A DNA stretch of 64,000 nt from Planctomycetota bacterium (GCA_003671075.1 QWPT01000003.1:1-64000); one strand, 5' to 3'. Shown: positions 27,901-37,846, counted from the stretch's first letter. Numbers and translations are program-made. The notes: a model not told the origin generated them from the sequence alone.

Positions 27901-29292
27901 TTGTCCACTTTGGGGCTGCCGAGCGTGGTCGCCGCATGGCGCACCAACTCAAGCGCCTGCGCGCGGGTCGTTACTCGGCCTTCGATCTGCGCATCCATCG
28001 CAAGGTCAAGCAAGACCTTGAATCGCGGACCTGGGCGCATTCCCTCTGCGACAAGCGCGTTTCCGTCCACCAGTGGCTCCGGGAGCGCCCGCTCGGGCAG
28101 CGTGGCGTCGGCCTGCGACTTCCAGCGGGCGGCATCGGCGGGGAGTTCGGCGTGCAGGATCTCCAGAGCGGTGTCGAAACCGGGACCGGCCATCAGGCGC
28201 ACGCGAGCGGCGGGCTCGAGCGCATCGAACCCCGCCAGCAGCGCCTCGCGGGCGTCGAGCGCGTGAGCGACCCCATCGGCGTCATGGTTGGAAAGCGTCA
28301 GCCGCCGGCGCAACTCCCCCACCATCAGCGCGCGCTCGGCGGAGGTTGGTTGCGGCAGCGTGCGGTCGGGGCGGTCGGGGCGGTCGAGGCCGTCGAGGCC
28401 GTCGAGGCCGTCGCGGCACCATCAGCGCGCGCTCGGCGGAGGTTGGTTGCGGCAGCGTGCGGTCGGGGCGGTCGGGGCGGTCGAGGCCGTCGCGGCGGCC
28501 GGGGCGGTCGAGGCGGTCGAGGCGGTCGAGAAGCCAAGCCGCAAGAACCGTGGTCCACGCCGTCGTGTTCGCGAGAGCGTTCACGCGCGCGAGCGGTCCT
28601 GCCGACGAGCCTCCGCCGAAGATCGCTGCGTCGAGCGCGTGCTCCTCGATCAGCGTTGCGGCTCGATGACGCGCAGGATGCTGGAGCATCTTGCGCACCT
28701 CTTCGCCGACACGCTCGGGACTCACCGAAAGCAATTCGTTGGAGTGCGCGCGCACCGCGGCGCTGGTCGCTGGCTCGATGGCAAAGTTGAAGCGCGCGGC
28801 AAACCGCAGCGCGCGCAACATGCGCAGTCGGTCTTCGGCGATGCGCGCGTGCGGATCGCCGATGGCGCGGATCAGTTTCGCTGCGATGTCCGCTCGGCCC
28901 AAAACATGATCGACTGGCTCGCCGGTCTTGGGTTCGGCGAAGATCCCGTTGATGGTGAAATCGCGGCGTTGCGCGTCCTCCACCTCATCCGAAAAAGTCA
29001 CCGTGGTCGGGCGCCTTCCGTCTTGGTACTGACCGTCCTTGCGAAAGGTCGCCACCTCGAAAGTATGGCCGTGGTGGCGCACGAGCATCACGCCAAACGC
29101 CTCGCCCACTCCGCGGGCCTTCGGGAAGATTTGCTTAATTTCCTCGGGCTTTGCGCTGGTTGCAATATCAAAGTCGACGACATCCTCGATGCCCATCAAC
29201 TCGTCGCGCACGCAACCGCCCGCGAAGAGCGTGCGGTGACCCGCGTCGATGAGCCGTTGCGCGAGCGCACGCGCCGCCTCACGCGCCGACAT
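27894..29292 (-). pseudogene. cca: CCA tRNA nucleotidyltransferase/poly(A) polymerase family gene, split by a 97-bp frameshifting duplication
   Basis: N-terminal frame 28282..29292: LFAGGCVRDELMG...DFDIATSA...RRDFTINGIF...EDRLRMLRALRFAARF; C-terminal frame 27894..28325. A 97-bp repeat offset (28321 vs 28418) separates the frames. Confidence 0.75.
28321..28530. repeat. Direct duplication (97-bp offset) plus 9-bp repeats (cggtcgggg/ccgtcgagg)
   Basis: accatcagcgcgcgctcggcggaggttggttgcggcagcgtgcggtcgggg occurs at 28321 and 28418. Confidence 0.95.
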
Positions 29293-29321
29293 GCGCGGTG
29301 CGCCATCGGCGGCATCCAAAC

Positions 29322-30023
29322 TCACCGATGCTCCCCGACCCACCGCGCGCGAATTTCGCACGCTTCCTTGTGGGCCTTGGCCACCGCGTCGTACAGCGCC
29401 GCCAGTGCATCTTCGTTGCTGAGTTTGGCGATCTCCTCGCCAGAAATCGGCTCGCCGCACACGCAGACCACTCGGCCGCGCACCTTGGGAAACCTCCGCC
29501 CACGCGGCCAAGCCTCATGTGTGCCTTCGACGCCCATGGGCAGAATCGTCGGCTTCATCCGCTTCAGCAGCAGCAGCACGCCGCGCTTGAACTCCTGCAT
29601 GGTTCCGTCGGGCGAACGGGTGCCTTCGGGGTAGATGATGACCACGCGGCCGGACTCGAGTTCCGACAACGCCATCTTCATCGCTTCAAGGTCGCCGCCC
29701 GAGCGCTTGATCGGTCGCGCGCTCACCGACTTCAATATCCATCCAAACGGCGGAACGAAGAGCGAGTCGCGGGCAAGTGCGGTGAATTGGCGGTCCCACA
29801 CCGTCACGCCATTGACCATGGGATCGAGGAACGACTGATGGTTGGAAATGACGAGGATCGCGCCCGTGCGCGGCACGCGTTCACGATGCACGCGGCGCAG
29901 TCGGTAGCTGAGTCGAAGCCACGACCAACAGAGAAACGCGCCGATGTCCCACCAAATCGCGCGCACCGCGCTGCGTCCGGGCACACGGCGGCGGAAATCA
30001 AACGGGTTGGGAAAGGGACTCAC
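29322..30023 (-). CDS. 1-acyl-sn-glycerol-3-phosphate acyltransferase (PlsC family)
   Basis: NHQSFLDP, YPEGTRSPDG, LPMGVEGTHEAWPRG; GTG start overlaps the cmk stop. Confidence 0.92.
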   Translation of the reverse strand: MSPFPNPFDFRRRVPGRSAVRAIWWDIGAFLCWSWLRLSYRLRRVHRERVPRTGAILVISNHQSFLDPMVNGVTVWDRQFTALARDSLFVPPFGWILKSVSARPIKRSGGDLEAMKMALSELESGRVVIIYPEGTRSPDGTMQEFKRGVLLLLKRMKPTILPMGVEGTHEAWPRGRRFPKVRGRVVCVCGEPISGEEIAKLSNEDALAALYDAVAKAHKEACEIRARWVGEHR

Positions 30024-30790
30024 GCGCGGTTCCCATCGGCGTGTCCTTCGCATGATCCTTCGCATGCTCTTTCGCCTGATCCTTCGCACGCACTCTCGAC
30101 CAGCGCCGCGCCCGCGCGCCGACGCACGATCTCCTCGAGGCGATCGATCACCTCGTCGATGTGGATGTCGCTGGTGTCCACGACATCGGCACCGCGCGGG
30201 CAGATCAGCGGTCCATCGCGTCGCGACGAATCCATGCGATCGCGCTCGATGATCTGCGCGAGCACTTCGGACTCGGTGGTCACGATGCCCTTGGCGCGCA
30301 ACTGCTCGACTCGCCGACCAGCGCGAATTTCCGGACGAGCGTCGAGGTAGATCCGCACATCGGCGTCGGCAAAGACAACCGAACCCTGATCGCGTCCTTC
30401 GGTCACCAGTCGGCGATGCAACGAGGCGATCTTGCGCTGCGAAACCACCATCGCCGCGCGCACCATCGGATTGGATGCGACAAAGGAAACCGCCTTGGTG
30501 ACCTGCGGCGTTCGAATGCGTTCGCCGACGGGCTTTCCGTCGACGAGCAATTCGGGCGGATCGGATTTCCAATCGAAGCGAAGCTCGATTTCGCGCACGA
30601 GTTGGGCGATCGCTTCACCATCGGTCAGATCGATGCCACGGTCGAGCGCCTCTAACGCCGCAGCGCGATACATCGCGCCGGTGTCGAGGAACTCAAGACC
30701 AAGCCGCTTCGCCAATCGATGCGCAACCGTCGACTTGCCCGTACCGGCGGGGCCGTCGATGGTGACGATGAAGGAACCGGTGGCGGACAT
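30020..30790 (-). CDS. cmk: Cytidylate kinase
   Basis: FIVTIDGPAGTGKSTVAHRLAKRLGLEFLDTGAMYRAAALEAL; EGRDQGSVVFADADVRIYLDA. Confidence 0.95.
   Translation of the reverse strand: MSATGSFIVTIDGPAGTGKSTVAHRLAKRLGLEFLDTGAMYRAAALEALDRGIDLTDGEAIAQLVREIELRFDWKSDPPELLVDGKPVGERIRTPQVTKAVSFVASNPMVRAAMVVSQRKIASLHRRLVTEGRDQGSVVFADADVRIYLDARPEIRAGRRVEQLRAKGIVTTESEVLAQIIERDRMDSSRRDGPLICPRGADVVDTSDIHIDEVIDRLEEIVRRRAGAALVESACEGSGERACEGSCEGHADGNRA
30044..30091. repeat. 12-bp tandem repeat at 3' end of cmk, 4 units
   Basis: tccttcgcatga tccttcgcatgc tctttcgcctga tccttcgcacgc; encodes CEGSGERACEGSCEG. Confidence 0.9.
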
Positions 30791-30898
30791 GACCAACAAG
30801 ATAGCTGCTCCTGCCTTGTCACCACAACACTTCAACGATACGACTTCGGCATTGTCATCCGAACCAACGATCAGTATGCCGCAAAGGTGCGCGGAAGA

Positions 30899-31774
30899 TC
30901 AATCCTCTTCGTCGTCGAATACCACCGCCGCTTCAGGCTCGGCCGTCAGCGTGGAAAGTTGTCGACGGGCAGTTTCGAGTTCGGCCACAATGTCGACCTC
31001 GACCGCCTTCTTCGCGCTCTTCTTCTTCTCGACCTGCTCCCGGCCGATGAATTCAAGGGCAAGCGTGTTGCCGTAGCCAACGCTTCGAATGCTGCTCACG
31101 CAGGTTTCGAGGCTGAATCCGTCGTGAGCGCCGTCCTTATCGAACCCACGCACGCTGGCCGCGATGGATGGGGCGTATGGCGCCAGCTTGCGGAGAGTCT
31201 TCTCGATGTCGCCAGTTGCGTGAGCGTGAGCGAAGCTCGGATAGCTGCCGATGCGGAAACCGCCGATCTTCTTAATCAGATCGGTCAGTCGCGTCGGGTC
31301 GAAAGTCAGGCCCACGGTCGGCGAAATCAGCAAGTTCAACTCGAACTTATCGAGCTCCTTGAGCGCGATCTTCACGCCGAGGGCGGTCGCTTCGAACGCT
31401 TCATCGGTGTCAGGTGCCTGAATCTTCACCGCGATCGCTGGGCAGCCAAGGCGGCTGGCAGCTGTTCCCAATCGGCGAAGTCGATCAAGCGCCGCAACCC
31501 AGGTTGGGCCAGGGCGAGTTACGAAATCAATCGGAGTTTCTTCGGTGAGCAGGAGCACCGGGCAATGGGCGCGATCAGCCTCGTCGCGCAACTTCTCAAC
31601 ATCGGGGATCGCAAAGCCCTTCAGCATTTCGGCAGGCAGGTTCAGCCCGCGAAGCTCGAGGTCAGTGGCCACGAACTGCGGCATTTCGAAGATCGTCGAA
31701 CAGCGCGGATCCCTCGCCGCGAGGAGAGGGCGCACAGAACCGGCGGAGAGCGTGAGCAGGATATCGGGTTGCAA
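30899..31774 (-). CDS. Putative sugar phosphate isomerase/epimerase-like TIM-barrel protein
   Basis: 291 aa with alternating alpha/beta pattern; family assignment weak. Confidence 0.5.
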   Translation of the reverse strand: MQPDILLTLSAGSVRPLLAARDPRCSTIFEMPQFVATDLELRGLNLPAEMLKGFAIPDVEKLRDEADRAHCPVLLLTEETPIDFVTRPGPTWVAALDRLRRLGTAASRLGCPAIAVKIQAPDTDEAFEATALGVKIALKELDKFELNLLISPTVGLTFDPTRLTDLIKKIGGFRIGSYPSFAHAHATGDIEKTLRKLAPYAPSIAASVRGFDKDGAHDGFSLETCVSSIRSVGYGNTLALEFIGREQVEKKKSAKKAVEVDIVAELETARRQLSTLTAEPEAAVVFDDEED

Positions 31775-31911
31775 GGTGGCGGCCGGAACTTCATGGATCA
31801 GCGGAACCCCGTCCCGCCTGAACGGCGAAGTCTACCACGGACTCGGATCCATATTGCCGCACTCAATATTGCCACACAACGCGTCTTGCGATCCCGCTAC
31901 CATCCGCCCCC

Positions 31912-31932
31912 CTCCGACCGCTTTGGTCGGAG
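31912..31932 (+). promoter_or_regulatory. Stem-loop in gcvH leader
   Basis: Perfect 8-bp stem ctccgacc-gcttt-ggtcggag ending 15 nt before the gcvH ATG. Confidence 0.4.
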
Positions 31933-31947
31933 CCTCTTGGAGCAAGC

Positions 31948-32328
31948 ATGTCCACCCCAGCCGATTGCCGCGTTTCCGACACGCATGAGTGGTTCCGAGT
32001 CAACGGAACCACCGTCACCATGGGCATCACCCAGCACGCCGCCGACGAACTCACCGACATCACCTTCGTCGAGATGAAGCCCGCGGGCTCCACCATTTCG
32101 GCGGGCGGTTCGATCGGGGAGGTCGAGAGCGTCAAGACCACCAGCGAGATCTACGCCGTCGCCGCCGGCAAGATTATCGAGGTCAACTCCGCCGCCGCCA
32201 AGGATCCGTCGCTGTTGAACAGCGATCCCTATGGCAAGGGCTGGTTGGTCAAGCTCGAGGTCGCCGACGCATCGGCCATTCTCGCGCTGCCGAACGGTTC
32301 GGCGTACGACAAGAAGCACGGTCACTGA
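31948..32328 (+). CDS. gcvH: Glycine cleavage system H protein
   Basis: HEWFRVNGTTVTMGITQHAADELTDITFVEMK...GEVESVKTTSEIYA (lipoyl Lys)...LLNSDPYGKGWLVKL. Confidence 0.97.
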   Translation: MSTPADCRVSDTHEWFRVNGTTVTMGITQHAADELTDITFVEMKPAGSTISAGGSIGEVESVKTTSEIYAVAAGKIIEVNSAAAKDPSLLNSDPYGKGWLVKLEVADASAILALPNGSAYDKKHGH

Positions 32329-32342
32329 ACCGCGACCACGCC

Positions 32343-33125
32343 ATGCCACAAGCGCCGAGCCCTGCGACGCCAACCGTGCTTTGTCGCGGTGTTACCAAGC
32401 GATATGAGCTCGGCGCGCGAAGCGTCGACGCACTGCGCGGTATCGATCTCGCCATTGAAGGCGCGGGTTTCTACGCGATCATGGGCGCGTCGGGCAGCGG
32501 CAAGAGCACGCTGATGCATCTCGTTGCCGGCCTTGATCGGCCGACCGCTGGCGAAGTTTCTGTTGCTGGCGTCCGCGTCGACCGCATGAGCGAGGCCGAG
32601 TTGACGATGTACCGTCGGCGACAGGTTGGGATCGTCTTCCAACATTTCAACCTCTTGCCGTCGATGACCGCGCTTGAGAATGTGATGTTGCCCGCGCTGC
32701 TCGACGGAATGAGTCGGGCGGCTAGCGAAACGCGGGCGCGACAGCTCATGGACGAACTCGGAGTCGAGGAACGCGCCGAGCATCGACCCGACGCGCTTTC
32801 GGGCGGCGAGCAGCAGCGCGTTGCCATTGCGCGCGCGCTCTTTTTTGCACCGCCAGTCATTCTCGCCGACGAACCCACTGGAAATCTAGACAGTGCGGCG
32901 GCCGCGCGCTTGTTCGCCCTGCTCACGCAAATCGCTCGCACCCACAACACGCTGCTGCTCATGGTCACCCATGAGCCCGCCGCCGCCGCCAACTGTCAGC
33001 GCGTGATCGTGCTGCGCGACGGCGTGGTCGCGGGCGCGTTCGATACCACCACTCCTCAAGAAGGGAAACTCGATGCGGGCGCTTTGGCCCTTCGCGCGCA
33101 GGAGCTTGCTCGGCCGACCTGGTAG
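32343..33125 (+). CDS. ABC transporter ATP-binding protein (LolD/MacB-type)
   Basis: [25 protein letters not shown]...VGIVFQHFNLLPSMTALENV...LSGGEQQRVAIARAL...ILADEPTGNLDS. Confidence 0.95.
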   Translation: MPQAPSPATPTVLCRGVTKRYELGARSVDALRGIDLAIEGAGFYAIMGASGSGKSTLMHLVAGLDRPTAGEVSVAGVRVDRMSEAELTMYRRRQVGIVFQHFNLLPSMTALENVMLPALLDGMSRAASETRARQLMDELGVEERAEHRPDALSGGEQQRVAIARALFFAPPVILADEPTGNLDSAAAARLFALLTQIARTHNTLLLMVTHEPAAAANCQRVIVLRDGVVAGAFDTTTPQEGKLDAGALALRAQELARPTW

Positions 33126-35643
33126 GACGGCGCTGCTGCTGTGCGCCGTCGCGCTGGCCGCCACCCTCGTCGTCGCGGTGACGAGCGGTTTGCGCACAGC
33201 CCAATCGAGTCTCGACGCCGCGGTGTTGCGCGCGATGGGCGCCACCGACGCGCGTGTGGTGCATCGCTACGCGCAACCATTTCAAGCGACGCTGCTCGAG
33301 GAAATCCGCGCGTGGCCGGGCGTCGCGCGGGCGGCGGGCCGACTGAGCGGGTCGATCACACTTGCCAATGAAAGCGCGGTACCGGTCCGCAAGTCGACCG
33401 CGCAGTGTCGCGGAGTGGAACCGACGGAAGACGCCTTTTTTCGCGAGGTCGAACTCGAGAGCGGCCGACGCATCGAGTCGGTCGGGGAAGTCGTGCTCGA
33501 TCCGCTCACCGCGAAAGCGCTGGAAGCCAAGCCCGGCGACAACCTCACTATTTTGCGCTTCGGCAAGCCGATTTCGGTGAAAGTCGTCGGCATCTACAAG
33601 CGCCCCGCACTCGGCGCGCTGCAGCGGCCGCTCATCGAGATCGACATCGCCACCCTCGGCCGAGCGACCAAGCACGACGGTGAACTCACCGGCATTTCCA
33701 TCGCGCTCTCCGAAGGCATCGACGTCGAGGCGTGGTGCAAGGAACACTCCGCGAGCCTGCATGAACCCATGCTGTGCGAGCCGGCCGAGCGCGTGCGCAC
33801 CGGCCTCGACGAGCAGGTCGCCGCCAGCGAACTCGCCACCGTGATCGCAACCATGATCGCGTTTCTCTCCTGCGCGGGCATCGTGGCCACGGGCATGACC
33901 ACCGCGGTGCTCGAGGAACTCCGTGAAATGGGCATCGCCCGCGCCATCGGCGCCACCCGCGGACAACTCTTCGGCGCGCAACTTCTCTGCGGCTCGGCGA
34001 TCGGACTCGTTGGCGGACTTCTCGGCTTGCCACTGGGAATCGCATTGATCTCGGCGTTGGCGTGGGTCTATCGCGATCTGCTCGGATCGGGCGTCACCTT
34101 CGATATGCGCGGAGCGGCAGTTGCGGTCGGCGGCGCCACGATGAGCGGAATACTCGGCGGGCTCTTCCCCGCCATACGCGCTGCCAGCATTTCGCCGCTT
34201 GAAGCGCTGGCCATCCGCGCCCGCGCGCCCCAACCTCGCACGCTCATCATTGCAACCGCAGCCGCTTTTGCCGCCATTGGCGTCTGGGCGCTCGGTCTGC
34301 TTCCCGAGTCGCGCGATACACGCTTCTGGCTCTATGTCATGGGCGGGCTTCCCCTGCTGCACATTGCGTGGTTCGTGCTGTCGGTGCCGATCACGCTGGT
34401 GGTCGCGCGATTGGCCGGACCGTTGGTCGAACGCGCACTGCGACTGCCGCGCGGACTTCTCACCAGCAGTGTGCTGCGCATGCCTTGGCGATTGGGCTTC
34501 ACCGCGGGCGCGCTGATGGTCGCGGTTTCGATCCTTGTGAGCACGCGCTCCAACGGCGATGCGATCATCCGCGATCTGCGTGAACGCGTGCAATTTGCCG
34601 ACGGATTCGTCTTCTGCACCTCGGGACTCTCGAAGGAAGAGCAGGCGCGCATCAAGGCTGTTCCCGGCATCGTGGCCGCGCTGCCCATCGGCTATCTGCC
34701 GCTGCGCATCGCTGGCGAGCAGGTCTTCGGTGTGCAAGGCATGGGCCCGACCAATGTGGTGTGCGTCGGCTTCGAGCCGCGGCCGTTCCTCGAAACCAAC
34801 CGGCTCGAATGGCTGCAAGGAACCCCGGAACAAGCGATCCCGCGACTCGAGCAAGGCGATGCGATCCTGGTTGCTCCCGAGTTTCTCGTCGCGCGCAAGA
34901 TGGGCGTCGGCTCGCACATTCGCCTCGGGTCGGGCGCGAACGAATTCGATTTTGAAATCGTCGGCGTCGTCACCGCGGGCGGGCTCGACATCGCCACTCA
35001 GACTTTCGGCATGCGGCAGATCTACATGGAACAGGCCGTCAGCTGCGTGTTCATGGACTTCTCCGCCGTCGAACGCCATTTCAATACCCGCGACGCCTAC
35101 ATCATGCAGCTGCGACTCGATCCGAGCATCGACGAAGCTGCGGAAAAGCGGCTCGGCGAGGCGATTTCCGACACGGTGCCCGGTGCGATCTTCTCCAGCG
35201 GCCGCGCGATCCGCGGCTTCGTCGAGGAGATCGGCGGAAAGGTCCTCGCGATCACCAGTGCCATCGCTTTGGCGGCGCTGGCCTTGGCATCGATCGGCGT
35301 CGGCAGCGTGGTTGCAGCGGGAATCAGCGCGCGCACCCGTGAATTCGGCGTGATCCGCGCCATCGGTGGATCGACGCGGACCATCGCTGGCCTGGTTGTG
35401 GGCGAAACAATCCTCATGGCGATCGCGGCGATCATCTCTGGTTCCGCGCTCGGATTGCAGTTGGCGTGGATGGGCGTGTCGCTCTACCGCGACTTCGCTG
35501 GACTGCAGCTTTCATGGGTCTTCCCCGCCGCTTCGCTGCTCATCGGCGCCGTGGTGGTGATCGCGACCGCACTACTGGCCGCCACCCCCGCCGTCGTTCG
35601 ACTTTGCAGAAAGCCCGCCCGCGAGCTGCTGGCAAGCGCGTAA
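33073..35643 (+). CDS. ABC transporter permease, FtsX/MacB-like
   Basis: 856 aa; duplicated FtsX-like modules (EELREMGIARAIGATRGQLFG...; TREFGVIRAIGGSTRTIAGLVVGE). Confidence 0.9.
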   Translation: MRALWPFARRSLLGRPGRTALLLCAVALAATLVVAVTSGLRTAQSSLDAAVLRAMGATDARVVHRYAQPFQATLLEEIRAWPGVARAAGRLSGSITLANESAVPVRKSTAQCRGVEPTEDAFFREVELESGRRIESVGEVVLDPLTAKALEAKPGDNLTILRFGKPISVKVVGIYKRPALGALQRPLIEIDIATLGRATKHDGELTGISIALSEGIDVEAWCKEHSASLHEPMLCEPAERVRTGLDEQVAASELATVIATMIAFLSCAGIVATGMTTAVLEELREMGIARAIGATRGQLFGAQLLCGSAIGLVGGLLGLPLGIALISALAWVYRDLLGSGVTFDMRGAAVAVGGATMSGILGGLFPAIRAASISPLEALAIRARAPQPRTLIIATAAAFAAIGVWALGLLPESRDTRFWLYVMGGLPLLHIAWFVLSVPITLVVARLAGPLVERALRLPRGLLTSSVLRMPWRLGFTAGALMVAVSILVSTRSNGDAIIRDLRERVQFADGFVFCTSGLSKEEQARIKAVPGIVAALPIGYLPLRIAGEQVFGVQGMGPTNVVCVGFEPRPFLETNRLEWLQGTPEQAIPRLEQGDAILVAPEFLVARKMGVGSHIRLGSGANEFDFEIVGVVTAGGLDIATQTFGMRQIYMEQAVSCVFMDFSAVERHFNTRDAYIMQLRLDPSIDEAAEKRLGEAISDTVPGAIFSSGRAIRGFVEEIGGKVLAITSAIALAALALASIGVGSVVAAGISARTREFGVIRAIGGSTRTIAGLVVGETILMAIAAIISGSALGLQLAWMGVSLYRDFAGLQLSWVFPAASLLIGAVVVIATALLAATPAVVRLCRKPARELLASA

Positions 35644-35658
35644 CCTCCTGCCCGAACC

Positions 35659-37767
35659 TTGAACGAAACGCCCTTCATCCTCCGAAGCCAGTTCGAGCCG
35701 ATGGGCGACCAGCCGCAGGCGATCGATGATCTTTCCGATGGTCTCGAGGCTAAGCGCCGCTATCAAGTTTTGCTGGGCGCAACAGGAACGGGCAAGACTT
35801 TCACCATTGCCAATGTCATTGCCCGCGCCAACAAGCCCACGCTGCTGATCTCGCACAACAAGACGCTCGCCGCGCAGCTCTACGAGGAAATGAAGGAGCT
35901 GTTTCCGCACAACGCCGTCAGCTACTTCGTGAGCTACTACGACTTCTATCAGCCTGAGGCCTACATCCCTGCGCGCGACATCTTCATTGAGAAGGACGCG
36001 TCGCGCAACGCCGACCTCGACCGCCTTCGTCTTGCGGCGACGAGCCATCTGCTCTCGCGCCGCGACAGCATCGTGGTCGCGAGCGTGTCGTGCCTCTTCG
36101 GTCTTGGTTCGCCCACCGAGTACCGCAATAAGACGCTGATGCTTGAAGTTGGACAGACCATCGAGCGACGCGCGTTTCTTCTCGGGCTCTCCGCGATGAA
36201 GTACACGCGCAACGAAATCGATCCCGCGCGCGGAAACTTTCGCGTGCGCGGTGACTGCATCGAGATCTATCCCGCCTACGAGCAATACGCGATCCGCATC
36301 GATCTCTTCGGTGACACCGTCGAGGGAATCCAGCTTTTCGAGCCCACCAGCGGCGAGGTGTTGGCGGATGAGAAGAAGACATTCATCTTTCCCGCCGTGC
36401 ACTATGTGATGCCTGAGGAGCAACGAGCGACGGCGATTGGAACCATTCGCGAAGAACTCGACGCGCGCGTGCTTGAGTTGCGCCGTCAAGGAAAGTTGCT
36501 CGAGGCGCAACGGCTGCTCGCGCGCACCAAGTACGACCTCGAGTTGCTCGAGGAAACCGGATTCTGCAACGGCATCGAGAACTACTCGCGCCACTTCGAC
36601 GGCCGCGCTTCCGGTGAACGCGCGTGGACGCTGTTGGATTATTTCCGCCACTCCACCGGGCCAGCTCAAACCGAGGACTGGCTCGTGGTGATCGATGAGT
36701 CGCATGTCACGCTGCCGCAGATTCGCGGCATGTTTTTCGGCGACCGCTCGCGCAAGCAGACGCTGGTTGACCACGGATTTCGCCTTCCCAGCGCGCTCGA
36801 CAATCGCCCGCTCAAGTTCGACGAGTTCCTGGAGATCACGCCGCAAACAATCTTCGTAAGCGCGACGCCCGGCCCATGGGAACTCGAGCAGGCTGGCGGC
36901 ATTGTGGCCGAGCAGATCATCCGCCCGACCGGCCTCGTTGATCCGCCCATCGAGATTCGCCCCGCGCGCACCCAGGTGCCCGATCTGCTTATTGAGGCGC
37001 GCATGCGCAGCGAAAGTGGCGAGCGCACGCTGGTCACCGCGCTCACCAAGCGGCTGTGCGAGGATCTCACCTCGTACCTCGACCGCGAGGGTCTGCGCGT
37101 GCGCTATTTGCACAGCGAGATCGAAACGCTGGAACGACTGGAGCTCCTGCGCGATTTGCGCGAAGGCGCGTTCGATGTTCTCGTGGGCGTAAACCTGCTG
37201 CGCGAAGGACTTGATTTGCCTGAGGTTTCGCTGGTTTGCATTCTTGACGCCGACAAGGCGGGCTTCCTCCGCAGCCAATCGGCCCTGATCCAGACCATGG
37301 GCCGCGCCGCGCGCAACGCCAACTCGAAGGCCATTTTGTACGCCGACGAAATGACCGAGCAAATGCAGCAGGCGATCAACGAAGTCGAGCGCCGTCGCGC
37401 TAAGCAACTCGCCCACAACGCCGCCAACGGCATCGTTCCAACCACCGTGATCAAGGCGATTCGCCGCGGCATTGAAATGGAACTCGCCGCGCACAAGTCC
37501 GCCAAGCGGGCGGCGGGAATGGAAGATGAGGACGACGAAACCTTCGACCGCGAGGAACTCATCGGGCAGATGCAGTCGGAAATGATGCAGGCCGCCGAGC
37601 GCCTCGAGTTCGAAAAAGCGGCGCGGCTGCGCGACGAAATCGGCAAACTCAAGTCGCTGCCCGCGAGCGCACGGGTCACTAAAAAAAGCGGCGACGATGG
37701 CGAACGCCGCCCATCAAAGGCGGGAATGCCAGGCAAGCGCGCGCGGTCGGGCAAAAAGGGACGCTAG
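35659..37767 (+). CDS. uvrB: Excinuclease ABC subunit B
   Basis: GDQPQAIDDL, GATGTGKTFTIANVI, YYDFYQPEAYIP; C-terminal UVR motif. TTG start. Confidence 0.98.
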   Translation: MNETPFILRSQFEPMGDQPQAIDDLSDGLEAKRRYQVLLGATGTGKTFTIANVIARANKPTLLISHNKTLAAQLYEEMKELFPHNAVSYFVSYYDFYQPEAYIPARDIFIEKDASRNADLDRLRLAATSHLLSRRDSIVVASVSCLFGLGSPTEYRNKTLMLEVGQTIERRAFLLGLSAMKYTRNEIDPARGNFRVRGDCIEIYPAYEQYAIRIDLFGDTVEGIQLFEPTSGEVLADEKKTFIFPAVHYVMPEEQRATAIGTIREELDARVLELRRQGKLLEAQRLLARTKYDLELLEETGFCNGIENYSRHFDGRASGERAWTLLDYFRHSTGPAQTEDWLVVIDESHVTLPQIRGMFFGDRSRKQTLVDHGFRLPSALDNRPLKFDEFLEITPQTIFVSATPGPWELEQAGGIVAEQIIRPTGLVDPPIEIRPARTQVPDLLIEARMRSESGERTLVTALTKRLCEDLTSYLDREGLRVRYLHSEIETLERLELLRDLREGAFDVLVGVNLLREGLDLPEVSLVCILDADKAGFLRSQSALIQTMGRAARNANSKAILYADEMTEQMQQAINEVERRRAKQLAHNAANGIVPTTVIKAIRRGIEMELAAHKSAKRAAGMEDEDDETFDREELIGQMQSEMMQAAERLEFEKAARLRDEIGKLKSLPASARVTKKSGDDGERRPSKAGMPGKRARSGKKGR

Positions 37768-37774
37768 AGCCAAC

Positions 37775-37839
37775 AGTTGTCCGAAGCAGTTGTCCGAAGC
37801 AGTTGTCCGAAGCAGTTGTCCGAAGCAGCTGTCCCAAGC
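37775..37839. repeat. 13-bp tandem repeat (agttgtccgaagc), 5 units
   Basis: Four exact units and one degenerate unit between convergent genes. Confidence 0.95.
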
Positions 37840-37846
37840 AGCCGCA

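Noticed and set aside
28321-28530. Mobile element insertion in the CCA gene
   Set aside because: The 97-bp segment is a local duplication of adjacent coding sequence, without terminal inverted repeats or transposase.
31861-31947. Glycine riboswitch upstream of gcvH
   Set aside because: Only a short hairpin is visible; no two-aptamer glycine riboswitch consensus recognised and the region is short.
32965-35079. 704-aa minus-strand ORF antisense to the ABC permease
   Set aside because: Arg/His/Asp/Gly-rich shadow ORF typical of high-GC sequence; the plus-strand permease has clear motifs.
35572-37494. 640-aa minus-strand ORF antisense to uvrB
   Set aside because: uvrB is unambiguous; antisense frame is a high-GC artefact.
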